Shown here piece after piece: positions 19,674 through 32,600 of a stretch of DNA of 64,000 nucleotides (positions within the stretch are counted from its first letter, which is position 1; every line of letters starts with the position of its first letter). Below the pieces are notes generated by a model. It worked only from the letters and a program-made list of their open reading frames with translations, was not told the origin of the DNA and ran no database searches. The stretch is taken from positions 18,414,001-18,478,000 of the forward strand of contig OX485804.1 of assembly GCA_950295325.1 (NCBI GenBank), in the 5' to 3' direction. The DNA is from Polytrichum commune. Its lineage: Eukaryota; Streptophyta; Polytrichopsida; Polytrichales; Polytrichaceae. Made by a program: the position numbers and the translations under genes.

Positions 19674-22230
19674 GATGCTTAAGGGCTAAGCAAAACATTG
19701 TGGGTCTTGGCGGGTGCTATGTGGTCGAAGATTGGAGCAACGATGCAATTGAAGGTGAAAACAACTTAGTACCCTTTACAACTCACAACCTAGATTGTAT
19801 CTAATGAGATTAAGTTGAGGTGGATTGACCATAAACCTAGCTGAAGGGTCAAAGTTTTGCACTACCAGCACATGAGTCCTAGACAATCACCCTGCACTAG
19901 TGGAAGAGAGCATATTTCCACTAACACAAAATAATTGCTTAGGACTCGTATTCTTGTAGTGTCAAGCCAACATGTGTAAAATGAAGGTGAAAACATTGAA
20001 CCTCTGATTTCCCAATCATTTCATTGATATTTGGCATATTGTAGGCATATCTGACCCATAAATAATATTAAATATCCCAAATGGGTGGACAATGTTATGG
20101 TAATTAATGTCATGTACACTATTTGTGATGGGCATAAACTAGCTTCTTAGAGGTCTAGTAGTGTCACATATGTCGATTGTCAACATGACACTATTTGTCA
20201 AGATGAGTACCTCTTGGAAGTGCCAGTTTTTTAGATGAAGGCATTTAGCGTAGGACATTGGGGTGCTTGAGAGGATATGTTGCACTACATAAAGATACTA
20301 CACTAATTAACCCAACTAGTGTGTGTTACAAATCCTAAACCATTCAATAGTAACTTCGGAAATACGCATGTGATACATTAAGATTTTCATGCCTCTATAC
20401 ACCTAAGTACTTAGAGCTTGCTCCAATTGTACACCTTGACCTCCGTAATGTCACCATTTGTAATGTCACTCCCTCTCTTATATCCCAAAACCCTAGGGAG
20501 CGGTTGTGCTTATTTTAAATATCCCTCTACGTTCTCACATTTCCCTCTCATATATCACATACTTTGACATTAAAATAACTCCAACAATGAATCCAAACCA
20601 CACATTCGCACGTATCACATTGTCATTGTTCCAAGATTGACTTTGTGTTATTTCATAATGCCACATGCTACACTAATCATCTATTATCATGCATCCATGT
20701 TAACATTACATATCTCCATAATATCACGTGCACTTTGGTTGCCACAGATGTGATATTAGGGAGGTTAGAGTGTACACCATTTATTCACTTTGTGTCCAGC
20801 CTAACTTGGTTACGTGGAGAAACTTAGTATTAATTACACAGTGTTCTCAATCACCACACCCACTATTTCAAAAGCGTGTTAGAAAAACTTGGAATCAAAA
20901 GGCCATGGGGCTTTGTGTGAATGATCTCGCATCCACATGGCATCACACAACTTCAAATGTCAACACGGGTACATGTGGCTCTTAATTTCGGGTCTAACCC
21001 CCAAATGATCATGGTGAATGTTGAGGTTGGCTTAAACCCACTCAAACAAGAGAAGAAAAAATAACGCCCATATTCAAGTACCGGCATGAATGTGAGCATG
21101 TTAGCCTTATGTTGATCATGGTTGTTTGTGATGCACCCTAAAGTGTTATGCCTCCTTTGGGAGGTGGGCTCTACCACTCAAACACATTCATGTGAGTCAT
21201 CCCAATCTCCAATCTACAACAAAGTTGCCTGTAAAGTTTCTGGATCAAACTCATGGCAACCTGGCTTGCTAAAAGGTAAGTTTGAGAGCTTATTTATAAA
21301 CTCAACCAACGATTTTGAAGGGTTTGAATCAACATGTTGAAAGAGTGGGGTTGAGCTAGAAGGAAACCAACTTTCTATTTATCATACTAGGATTATTGGG
21401 CAAATCTAGCATTCCATAGGTCAATATGGAATTTAGGGTGGCAAGTCTCATGGGATAAACCCTATATTGGACACTTGATTTCATGTAGGTGAATCACTCT
21501 TTGGAAAAGCAATGGGATTTCTTTATCATAAGACAAACACTAGAAACTTTGATATGAAATATTATCGTGCATAATGTGGACTTATTGATGATGCTTAGTA
21601 GCTTACTCTTGGTGATGTTATGTGGTTCCATTGGGTGAACTCTAGGAGGATGCCACGCGCTTAGTTTTGGGCACATATGGACCTTGTAAATTTTTTTGGC
21701 AATGAACTTAAACTTATTTCATATGTCTCAAAAGAAATAAGAAGACATATACAAGTTTGAATCGTGATGGATATGGAGGGATGATCCGTAGGAGTTCCAA
21801 GCTCAATTTTCTGCTAGATTCTTTTGTGTATATAGTAGCATGCCTCTCACTTGATTTTTGAGTTCACATTAGTTTCTTAGTAGAGGTCCATTCTGTGATT
21901 GAAGTTGGTTTACTTCAACTGCCAATGTAAAAGTCCACATCACCATTGAACACTATATACACAAAACAGGTATAAGTATCACATGTAAGCTCAAGGGTGA
22001 TACAAGGTACATATATCCAACACAAATTTGATGTATTACAATCATTCATTTTGGGTCTTTGCATGTATGACATAACATTCATTCAGTCTTATGGTTGAGT
22101 TCCATTTCTATATTAAGCATTTGACATGGGCCTCCACTATGTGACCTGCATGGGAAGAAATCTAGGTAATAAGAAGAAATTGACGCCAACATGATTAATG
22201 AATAATGCTAGTGTGAATAGTATGAATAAT
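19674..22230. other. Gene-free stretch with one dispersed repeat
   Basis: No gene recognised. The segment 21238-21480 shares ordered words with 54754-54990 (GGATCAAACTC, AGTTTGAGAG, GATTTAGG-like, GTCTCATG/GTCCCATG), so it is an old dispersed repeat. The ORFs here (up to 85 codons) resemble nothing known. Confidence 0.45.
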
Positions 22231-22845
22231 GGGTGCAAGCATGGTAAAGTGGACCAAAAAAGTGCTCTGGTATACTTAAACCATCATTTTTTTGGTCAAA
22301 GGCCTAAAAGTAGTAGCAAAGAGTTATTTAAATTGGAATTTTTTTTATGATGACTTCTATTGTTGTGTTAAATACTCAAATGTAGAATATCAAGTTGAGA
22401 TCTTCAATACTTAGCATCAAAAGTGATGCTCAAAAACAAATGGTTGAGTCTGGTTTTGGATGTAGATTTCATGACCTTAACTATTTTGAAGTTAGATTTT
22501 TTTTTTTTATTCCTTGAATTCATTATCTACTTGAGGGCATCACCACAAAACTTTGTAAAAAACCATCAATTTAATGTAATTTTATCATATTTTAAACAAA
22601 TTTTAGACAATCACTTATTCAATATCACCTACTTGCACGCCACTTGCACCGTCTTCTAAAATAGGTAGACTTTTCTTGAAATTCTTTTTGTCATCATAAA
22701 TTGCTTGGCTTTGTAGATCAAGATGTTTTTAAAATGTCTATGGTTTATTTCTTCACAAAATTCAAAGTTAGTACATAAAATTGAATCACTTTCACTTAAC
22801 ACTAGGCAAGGATAAGGAGTTGTCCACTTTACCGTGCTTGCACCC
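22231..22845. mobile_element. TIR element, about 615 bp
   Basis: The left end GGGTGCAAGCATGGTAAAGT and right end ACTTTACCGTGCTTGCACCC are inverted with one mismatch. Both flanks read TAAT or TAA, fitting a PIF/Harbinger-like 3-bp target site. The interior is non-coding and AT-rich. Only one copy is seen in the window. Confidence 0.8.
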
Positions 22846-24255
22846 TAATATTGTGAATGATGTCATTATTTTCAATAAATAGTTTTGCTATGAATATTGT
22901 CGGGATGAATAGTGAGTCTTGTGAATAGTGCCGGGAATTCAACTCCACCCAAAATTTCAAGTGTCAGCATGAATGCATGATTAGTAACCAAATATTACTA
23001 CTTTGTTTGGGGTGTGCACAATATATAATTGTTTACATTCCAAGGTCAGTGGAGTTGACCCACATAGTTGAACAATGCTACGGACTTATGGTACATAGTG
23101 TTGGTTAAAGTTATGTGTGGTTCTACATAAGCCTACGTTAGGATATTTGTGAAATACCAGCCCTTGAAAGCTCTAGGTGCACGCCAATGAATTTGGAAAC
23201 TTCGTACCATCTTTCATGTCAAGGGTAGAGCCTATTATCACCAGCGATGTTTGATCGGCCACTTGGATCAAAAGCCACCTCCGTAAAGAACATGTGGGGG
23301 AAACTTTCTTTCAATTTTTCTTCTCAAACTCGGATGAAGTTTTGAGGTTGAGGCAGGCTATTCGTAAAGCATGTTTAAAATATTACATAAAGAAAACCCC
23401 ACCCAAAACTAACCCCCTAAAAACTTCCACTAACAAGTACATATCCATCCTGAGAATGTCCAACACCTCAACATCATGCTCATGTGTTGGTTTTGGATCA
23501 TCCGTCTACCCTCAAAACTTCGAACCCTCAAAACTTTTGCATGCGGAATCCAAATACCACATAGTTTGATGTGACGGAATCCCCTTTCAGCAGCCAACAA
23601 CAACCACACCTGGAACTCTACCAGTCTACTAATATAGCATACACACACACACACTTGGGTACTTGAAGTGACAACGATCTTATAGCACCATCTACATTAG
23701 AGCAGCTCTTCTCCTGACAAACTGCTCTTGGTATGAAGTATTTTGTACGTCAAGACAGCAGCAGCGTGCAGCATGAAGGGAAAAAACAACCCAAGTTTTT
23801 TTGTTTTTTTTTGTGGTTTTTTTTCCCCTGCCCCACCGTTCCATGGGCCCTAGAATAGAAGAGACCATGGGAAAGTCATACTTCATCGTGCTCTCGTCAA
23901 AGTGGCTAGCGGGGAGGGGGGAGGACAGCCCAGCCCAGCCCAGCCCAGCCTGCCTGGGGAGCCTATGAATTAGCGAGGGAGGCTCGTGGCTTGGCCACAA
24001 AGGCATTAGATTGTGCAGGACTCCATCGGCCTTAAACTATGTGGGAGAAAGCCAATAAAAAGGCCTAATCAGCAGCAGGTGGGGGGGTGTACGTGAAGAA
24101 GCGACTGGTGATGTATATTGTTGTGTCCCCAGTGCCAAGATACGGCCCCAGCAACAGCAGCTCTGACTTGCTTGTGTAAGTGGAGGGAGGAAGTGGGTTG
24201 GATCCCCCCGAGGCAAAGGCAAGGCGAGGGGAGGGGAGGGGAGGGGAGGGACTAA
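22846..24255. other. Gene-free stretch with short repeats
   Basis: No gene seen. About 23505-23580 holds a motif (TTCGAACCCTCAAAACTTTT, GCATGCGGAATCCAAATA) that recurs near 38260 and 48838. CCCAG tandem units lie at 23926-23950 and GGGGA units at about 24226-24250. Confidence 0.5.
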
Positions 24256-24757
24256 GGGCCACTTCACACATGAGCCAAGAGCCGTGACCGTGAGATTGTG
24301 AGAGCCCAAAAGAAAGTGTCCCAAGGCCGTCCCAACACACCTCCAACATCATCGTGTAGTGTGGTCACGGACCCTCATGTGTTGTGTGAAGTCATAGGTG
24401 ACTGGGTCCTCAACCAAATGCTATTTCAATGAATTTCTATGCATGTGGGTGCTCGCACATGATGAAATAGAATAAATCAACGGTTGCGAGCGTTCGGAGT
24501 GCCATGGTCTCCCGGTTTTGTGTTTGGCCTACCTCCAAGAGGTGGTGTTTGAAAATGGTCCAAGTGACCATGAAACATGATCCATTCGATGCCATGTAGG
24601 AATCCATGTAGGCTTTGCATCCATCTTGCATTCACATACTCCGTTGGTCCCTCCCGCGGAGTGTGAAGCGAACTTGGACTGGCTCCGCCTTTTCCACCAA
24701 TGAGAGTGTTTTAAGGTGTAATGGTCATGGGCTCTCAATCTCGTGTGTGAAGTGGCC
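24256..24757. mobile_element. MITE family A, copy a
   Basis: The ends GGGCCACTTCACACATGAG and CTCGTGTGTGAAGTGGCC are inverted; flanks are TAA on the left and TTA on the right. Open frames inside are shared with other copies and are not genes. Founding full-length form (about 500 bp) of a family with members at 34.35, 34.68, 38.9 and 43.97 kb. Confidence 0.85.
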
Positions 24758-24884
24758 TTAACTTAACCTCACTTGTGGGCAGCTCCCTCCTTCCCTCCAG
24801 CTCGCTCCACAAACGACGAGTTTTGATTGTTTAATGGGTTTGGGGATTGTCTCATCTTGTTGATGTCGATGGGTCTTAAGTGAC

Positions 24885-25040
24885 TCATTTTTCTTAATCG
24901 GATCCCTATATTCGATTGGTGTGTCGTTCGGGCAGGATCAAAGAACAAAACATCGCAAAAACATTAGACTACGTCTTCATATATCATCAATAACTGCTCT
25001 ACACTCGATAATGTATACAGTTGGAAGGACTTATGTGATC
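24885..25040. repeat. Dispersed repeat C, copy 2
   Basis: CTTAATCGGATCCCTATATT, TTGGTGTGTCGTTCGG and GACTACGTCTTCATAT match 49336-49480 in order and, more weakly, 16450-16600. Confidence 0.65.
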
Positions 25041-27270
25041 AAGTGTGGATTTTAAGCCTAGTGTACATGTTTTCAAAAGAAATTGGATTTTGTGCAAAAT
25101 ATATTCAATACAGAAAGAGTACTTAATGTAAACCAAATGAAGAGGGCCTATGTGATCACTTAAGAGAAGGAGGATTTTCACTTTGCAAACTAATTAGGTT
25201 CCATGATTAACATGGTCGTGATTGTTTGAGAAGAATTAATGTATAAGATATGAATAATTGAGTGGGCCTAACTGGTATTCATATGACCTTAAAAATTAAA
25301 GAAGAAAAAAAGTTAAGCTTTCAATTTGGAGTTGCTGGCAATCTTGTACTAATTGTGTGTTTAGTATTCTATGGGAGGTGGCCGGGGTAGGCGGGAAACA
25401 CATAGTTAGGTGGATTATTTACGGTAGTTAAAAGTTAAGTTTACTAAAGTAGTCTTAAAAGTAGAATTATATAGGAAAAGATAAGAGTTAGTCAAAAAAT
25501 AAGATTGGATAAGGATAAGAGAGAAGGTTCTAAGAAGAAGAACCACTGTTGAAGGTGTGGTTCGGACTTGAAGTAGGGTAGTTGAGATAGATTGGAAAAA
25601 TGTATTGAAGGGGGCGGGGGGGGGGGGGGTGAACAATGATGGGTGTTTCCAATTTGTATGAAGGTGTTGGTGAGGGTACCATTTTGAAATATTATTTTGA
25701 ATTGTGCTTTTGAATTATTTGTGTCAAGTAATGAGTGTATGGTTATGTTGAATGTTTGGATCGAAGAATAATAGTAGTAGTAGTAAGGGAATTAATGAAG
25801 TATACGTGATTTGGTATGTTGGTTTAGCATCGCATAGCTTTAGCAAGGGTATGGATTGTCAAGAGCAAAACTTGGAATTAGTGTATGACAAGGGGAATAA
25901 CTAGTAAGGGATATATACTGCTAGAGTAGGGCATAGAAAATCAAGGAGGTAGGTATTGAAGAAGGTTATCCAACTACCGGGTGTTTGGAACCGTAGTACT
26001 AGAAGGCCCTACCATCTACCATACTTACAACACTACTAGGGTGGTTAGAGAAGGGTTACCATGTAAGTGGGGGATGTTAGGTAACGGCTATAGAAAGTAC
26101 AAGAAGAAAGGAGGTGAAAGCGGTCAATATCGGTAGCTAGAAGGAGCTGGTAGCAACCATTATTATGCAATCTTGGTATTACACCAGATTGTACGTGGAC
26201 CTCATGCGAGTAAAGTTGGGGGTGCAACCAGTGGTGGTAAGTATTAGCAAAGGTTATTGGTAGTACATCCAACCAGCTCGATAGACCGGTAGGGTAAAAG
26301 ACCAGGAGCACTAGGACTTGAGAAGAATGGGCATTATAGACTGTGCTACTGGTATTGTAATAGAACCAATAAGGAGACATGAAGATAGAATGGTAGAGGA
26401 AATCGGGTCCACTAAGAATGCCCAATTCTACTAGGGGTAAAATAAAATATTCCTTGAAATAGACATACGTAACCAAAGATTTGAGTAAGATTTATACGTA
26501 ACACATATTTTACTGGTTTTTCTCCAAGACCTTCACTTTTTTTTTAAGGATTCAAGCTAGGAGAAGATAATATCTTCATTGATAGGTTAGGAGAGTAGTC
26601 ATGTGTGTATGGGCAACTTCAAATCAAATACTTAGGTTCAAGGAATTTAATTTTGAGACAATCTAGCTAAGCCAATTTTTGGTTAAGGGAGTTGCCATTT
26701 GGAGAGATTCCTCGTATTGTGGATTCAACATACTTGTAAGACACCTGCTGTGGCAGAGTATTGCTTAATATGTGGCCTTTTCCTTTGTTACAGACTTGGG
26801 TATGTGTCCACCACTTTCTATTTGTGTCTATAACTCATTTGCAGTATTTATTGGACCACCAACATGTCATATTCAAAAACCAACCTTCTTCAGACACCTA
26901 TTTTTTTAGTGCAAAACAATTCAATATTCTCTTGAAACAAACACTTCTAGTGTTGTTGTAAGGATTAAGATGACGGTTCACATGTTGGGATTGCCAAAAG
27001 GTCTATGCTCAACACCCCTTAAACCTAACCACTTCATGCATACCTACCCTGACCCTCAAAATTGAGTCAATGACTCATTATGTCAATTTTCACACACAAT
27101 GCCATGCAACTATAAACAAGAACATACAAACTTTCACTTATGTAAGTTAATAGTCATAATCTAATACATCATTTTCAAAGTCTCATGATTATTGCAAAAC
27201 TACATATGGTGAAACAATGATTTGAAGAGAACTATATACGTTGACTCAATTTGGTAACCTACATCTACCT
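25041..27270. other. Gene-free stretch
   Basis: A G-run of 14 lies at 25616-25629. Part of 25040-25200 resembles 35500-35650 and 46320-46510 (TATGTGA..CACTT then a CACTTTG word), another worn dispersed repeat. A 143-codon open frame on the minus strand at 26045-26476 is hydrophobic and matches nothing I know. Confidence 0.45.
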
Positions 27271-27274
27271 ATAG

Positions 27275-28265
27275 ATTAGTAAATTGTCCACCCTCCTTTA
27301 GAAGCTAAAACAACTTGGATACAATTGGGCATGCTATGATAGTCTTTTGACATTGCTAAAGAGTGATGGAATGGAAAGAAGCTTGCACATGCTCTCACCA
27401 CTAAAGCATTTCTTTGGTTGGTGTTGGATACTAAATTCCATACATGGTCCATTGGATTTAGCTCAAGTGATTGAGGAGGCCAAATAAGTGCATCAAAAAT
27501 TTGCATTGACAGACATTGCTTGATTAATTTTGCAGTATGTTTAGGATCATTATCATGTTGAAATATGACACGAGAAGGGTTGAAATGGTACCATTAAATT
27601 ATCTTCATGACCCCATCTTAAAAAATCCTAATACACAAAGTTTGTGTCATCTTCTCCTCTGTCTTGCACATGCAACCCATGCCACGGGAAGTCACACAAG
27701 CCCACACAAAAATTGCACCACCTCCATGTTTAACCGTTTGACTCACATGATGAGCTTGTAATTGAGATCCTCACCCAACACCAAGCGCGGCCATTAGTTT
27801 GAGTCAATTGATCTTAGTCTCATCGCGAAAAATCACCCTATACAAATCATGGATAGTCCAATCTTGATAACTTGGAGCAAATTCCAACCTACAACGCACA
27901 TTCTTGGCCGTGAGCAACAACCTCTTTTGCTTCTCTAATGACCCAAGACATGCTTCATGAAGTGCATGCCTCATTGTGTTGGTGCTCACTGCTACATTGA
28001 AAGTGCTCACTTAAGGCATTCCTCACGTTTGCAACATTATCTAGTCCACCAATTGACATGGCCCCTACACATTCTTGTCGTTGAGGAGGGTTTGATGTTT
28101 CTTGGGTGCCCTCCACTTGAAGGCTCCACATGAGGAACAATCTCTACGAATCTTAGGGCATGTAGTTTGAGAGATACCCAACAAATTTTACACTTCACAT
28201 GTGCTATGCCCATGTTGCAACATGGCTATAGCATTCAACCTCTTCTCCTTTGGTAATGCTCTCAT
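27275..28265 (-). mobile_element. Second Tc1-like transposase relic
   Basis: Reading the minus strand from 28265 down, a helix-turn-helix part appears first (LPKEKRLNAIAMLQHGHST, then GISQTTCPKIRRD). It continues as MRHALHEACLGSLEKQKRLL with WTIHDLYRVIFRDETKIN, the first catalytic Asp box. The C-terminal part (27276-27506) has ALIWPPQSLELNPMDHVWN, where the last acidic residue is Asp, not the Glu seen in the copy at 14 kb. Several stops and frame changes break it. It keeps the N-terminal half that the 14-kb copy lacks, and the two belong to clearly different lineages. Confidence 0.85.
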
Positions 28266-28636
28266 GGGCAAAGAAAACCTTCACAATCATGAGAGAAAAC
28301 ATCACAAGAGACCACACTACTAACTAGAAGTGAGAGGAAGAACCCTAGGCAACGTTGTGAACTTATTCTTCCAATTGAAGGTGAGTGATGAAAACGACTC
28401 CAAAATTGAGTCAACAGACCTAAGTTCATTCGAAACGCAATTTCTCTCTCGTCGCTCCTGCACTCAAGCTAAAAATTGGAAGGATGGTAGCCAACTTGGT
28501 TGCGCATTTAACCCGAGACACAATTCGAAAAAATGATCAATACTCTTCTAGATGTGATTTCCCATAATTCTTGTTTTTTGAATTAACTCAATTTTACAAG
28601 CCACTGTACATAACCACCAAAGATGATTTCATTCAT

Positions 28637-28669
28637 ATATACATACATACATACATACATACATACATA
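28637..28669. repeat. (CATA)n microsatellite
   Basis: About eight ACAT units in a row. Confidence 0.95.
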
Positions 28670-29605
28670 ATTTTAGAAAGCTATCACATATCGAGGTTTA
28701 ATCACCTTAATCTTATTCTTAGGACATTGGATTCGTAGAAGATTCACTAATCTCCTAATTCTCCTTGAAGGTATTGCACATCGAAAGAGACCAAGCCTCC
28801 CTCGAAGGCACCATACCGCGATTGGCTCATGCATCCAACAAGAGGAGCTCGCCTCCCGCCTAACTTAACTTACATGGGCCCGGCCATTCATGTGCGTGCA
28901 AGGCTGACACAGGAGCCCCGTTTAGAATGCTTGGAAGGGTTACTTTTAATGTGGACTTGTGGCATATGATAATGTGGAAGAAACATTTGGGGGCAGATGG
29001 CTGCTACTGCTGCTTACTGGGAGGCGTGCTTTTGAAGCTCATGAGCAGCAGCAGCAGCAGCCTAGCCCTGCCTTGTCTGTGGGCTGCTATGGTGTAATTG
29101 TACCCGACAACTACTTCTAGACTTCCCGGGGGCTTGGTTTCTGGAAGCTTCTGATGCAGGTAAGAAAGAAAGAAAGAAAGAAAGGAAGGGAGGGAGGGAG
29201 TGAGTGAGTAAGTAAGTGGCTCATATTGAACGTCTTGGCTCATGCCTCACTTCAGTGACTTGAGAGGGATCCGGTGATGCGATGCAATTAGACAGGGGCC
29301 TCGCTTCACTTGTTGTTTTCTGCATGCAAATCAATCAATCGATCGATGGAGATCTGGGGGGAGCCCAGGTTACCGCGCAAACGTACACAAAATCAGGCCT
29401 CCCTTACACCCGGCAGGCCTGATGTGTGGGAGGGCACGTGGCCAGGCTACTGTAGGCACTTCCCCCTCCACACACATTTCTGACCGTTGGATCGGCCTCG
29501 CAACCCATCCTGCCTCATCCACTTTGCAGTTGCCTGCTCTCTTTCTTGTTTGTTTGTTTGTTTGTCCGTTTTGAGACAAATGGAACCTTTGTTTCATTGC
29601 CCCCT

Positions 29606-29637
<32 letters not shown>

Positions 29638-32600
29638 CAGGTAAAACACTTGTTGTGTTTTTAAAGGGGTTGTGGTACAATGAATTCCCAGGACCAACAT
29701 TCCACGAGTCTCTTTTATCATAGACATGTGAACTGGTTACTGTATGTTTAAAGGGGTTAGGAAGTAATAGGCATGTTTATGGGAAAGTTTGAATCTTGGG
29801 TGAATAGTTTTGGCATATGCTCAATATGCTATTTGACTGAAATTCCAATATCTTAACATTTGACTATATGTCTATTTTGAAACAATAAAAGAGAACCCCT
29901 CTTCCATCACAACCGCGATTTCTTGTGGAACATTGGTCCACTCTTCCCCCCTTCCTCTTGATCCAAAGTTTGCGTTGGTGTTGCAAAACATATGGCCCGT
30001 TTATGGCTGTTGGATCGGTCTTGGAACTGCCTCAATCCAATTCATGATTGCGAATAATAAATATTGTCGATTCAACTTTCAATATCGGGGTAGAGACGCA
30101 AAACACATTAGAGTACAAAAGTGCATGGTTGTTGGAAGATATGTGGTCTTATTGCCCAGAAATTGTCAACATCACAAACATTTTTAAATGAATTCTTGAA
30201 AATAAACCAATTATATATATAAAAAATGGGTTGCCTAAACCGCATGGAAATCACTTTACAACTACAATATAACTTGATATTTGTATTGCTCTCTCTAACA
30301 TGGCGGAGTCCCAGTGGCTCACAACATGCCTAAATCCACATGAACATTGATCTTCACTCATAGAGTGGCAACTTATGTTTGGGTATGGGTATTTTGAAAT
30401 TTCTCAAAGTGTTGATGAAGGTGACTTAAAGTCTTATGATTACATTCTAAAGAACCTAGTATGAAAGTACACAAAGACACCAATCACAAAGATATCTTTT
30501 AAAAAATAAAATAGAAGAGTATAATATGTTGAGCAATGGTTCATTATTGGGTTTTTTTAATCATGCATTTATGACCATATAGTTGTATGTTAAAATATGA
30601 TATTGTTTGTTATCACACAATACATGCATGATTTTAGACTATTCAAAAGTCTAGATGTATGTGCATTCTGCATGTAAGGGTTGCAAGAAATTTAATCATA
30701 GTTACTTTTTAAAAAATGATATGATATAATATGATATAATTTAGGGACATGAACAACCCAAAAAAATTGGGGAGAAATTGACACAGAGACATATGATAGG
30801 CCGTGGAAAATTCTTGATTACACTTTATTCATATATCATACCAATTTGACCTCTTATTGATAAAATGAAACCCCCTTATCATAAATGCATAATTAGGTCC
30901 AAACCTTGATTACTATTTTCACATCCCCAAATAGCACTGGAAATTGCCACCACATACCTTCACTTCCTACCTTCTATTTGTACGTGATTTGTACCTTGTA
31001 GGAATGTATAAGGATCATATATAAACCATTGTCCGTTCAATCATTAGTTTGTGATTGTGACCTTGAACTTTGAATCTATTTTGATACATTTGAGAATTAA
31101 GTTGTATAACCATAGTCTTGGGAATGTACTATAAATTCATTTACTCTAAGTGTTGAGAGGATGAGGATTGAGGAAAGTGTGTATCCTCGGACCATAGTCT
31201 ATTTATCAGTCTCATTTTGAGGGTTAATTATGAGATGAACTTGGCTTAGTAGTTGTGGGAATCACTTACACATTCAAATTAGACAAACATATTGTGCGAG
31301 AAGCAGGTTGAGAACCTTTTGATTATGAGTGGTTATGTTGGCACGGAAATATTCTCATCAATAATGGGAAGGATTAAGAGATAAACATGAATGATGACCA
31401 AGGGTGATCATGAAGTTGGAAGACACTTATGAGTGGAATGGAATGTCGATATCATGAAGAATCAAATCAAGTAGATAGGATGTAGTAAGACTATGGAATG
31501 ATTGAATGAGGATAGACTCGATTTCCCCTTATGAACTAATGAGCAAGGGTTGCTCATCAGTGTGTGTAGATCCTCAGTATAACTTTGTGAAGACTAAGGT
31601 CTTCAAACAAATAAGCAGAAACCGATCCCAAAGAAAATTGGTTTAGGAAGAGAAGTCGTCGATGGAGTATGTAGGGATTCTAACTAAGTTTACATATGAA
31701 GTCTTGGGAGCTGGAAGTTAGAGTTCTTTGCTTTAGTCATAACCAAAAGGATGAGCCTTGTTGCGATCATGCAATCTTTGGAAGGACTAGGTGATGAAAG
31801 GTTAGGACGGGAAATGCCATTGACTGCCGAGGTGAAACAATCTCTAGGCAGTTAGTTTTCAAAAGAAGATAATTTGAATGAATGGAAATGAATGGCATAT
31901 TTTTCAAGTTAAAGTATCAAAATAAGAAAGAGATACAATGATCGGGATCCAAGAAGGAGGGTAAGACCCCAGAAGAAGTCTATGGTCTTTTAGCTATGAT
32001 GGTGTGTGGAATTATAGGGATGTTTGGAATATGTGTGGATGAAGTGGTTGGACATCAACAAAAGAATCTAGCCTTACAATTGCCTCACATTAAAAGGATT
32101 ACTTAAAAAATATTGTCATCCCTGGGTGAGAATTAGACTATTGTTTCAAGTTACATATAATAATGGTTAATTCATATAAGATAATTAACTATACCAACAT
32201 GCCATTGGATTTGGTAAAGTGGCTCAAATGGGATACTTTATGCAAGACTATTGTTGATGGTTGTGCTTATGATTGAGCACTACACAACGTCCAATTAAAA
32301 TGAATTCACTACCAAATTATTGACTAGGTAAATAGAGTGAGGTTTGTAATAGTCACAAATACATGTATTAAAGTTAAGAGATTTCCACACCCTTTGTTTG
32401 TATAAATGAGAAAATTGTGAGCCTAAATCCTAAAACATTCAAAATAAACCCATAATTTTCCTAATCAAACTTATTTGAGACACCTAGATGTTACAAAAAT
32501 CACCTTTAAATCACCTTCCAAATGAAAACTACAGTCCTCATAAAGGAGTTGGTCTCCACAATCATGTGGTCAATCATAGAATAAGTTGGTAATAATGGAT

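Noticed and set aside
26045-26476. 143-codon minus-strand frame
   Set aside because: No recognisable motif, no splice or promoter context, in repeat-rich DNA; likely chance.
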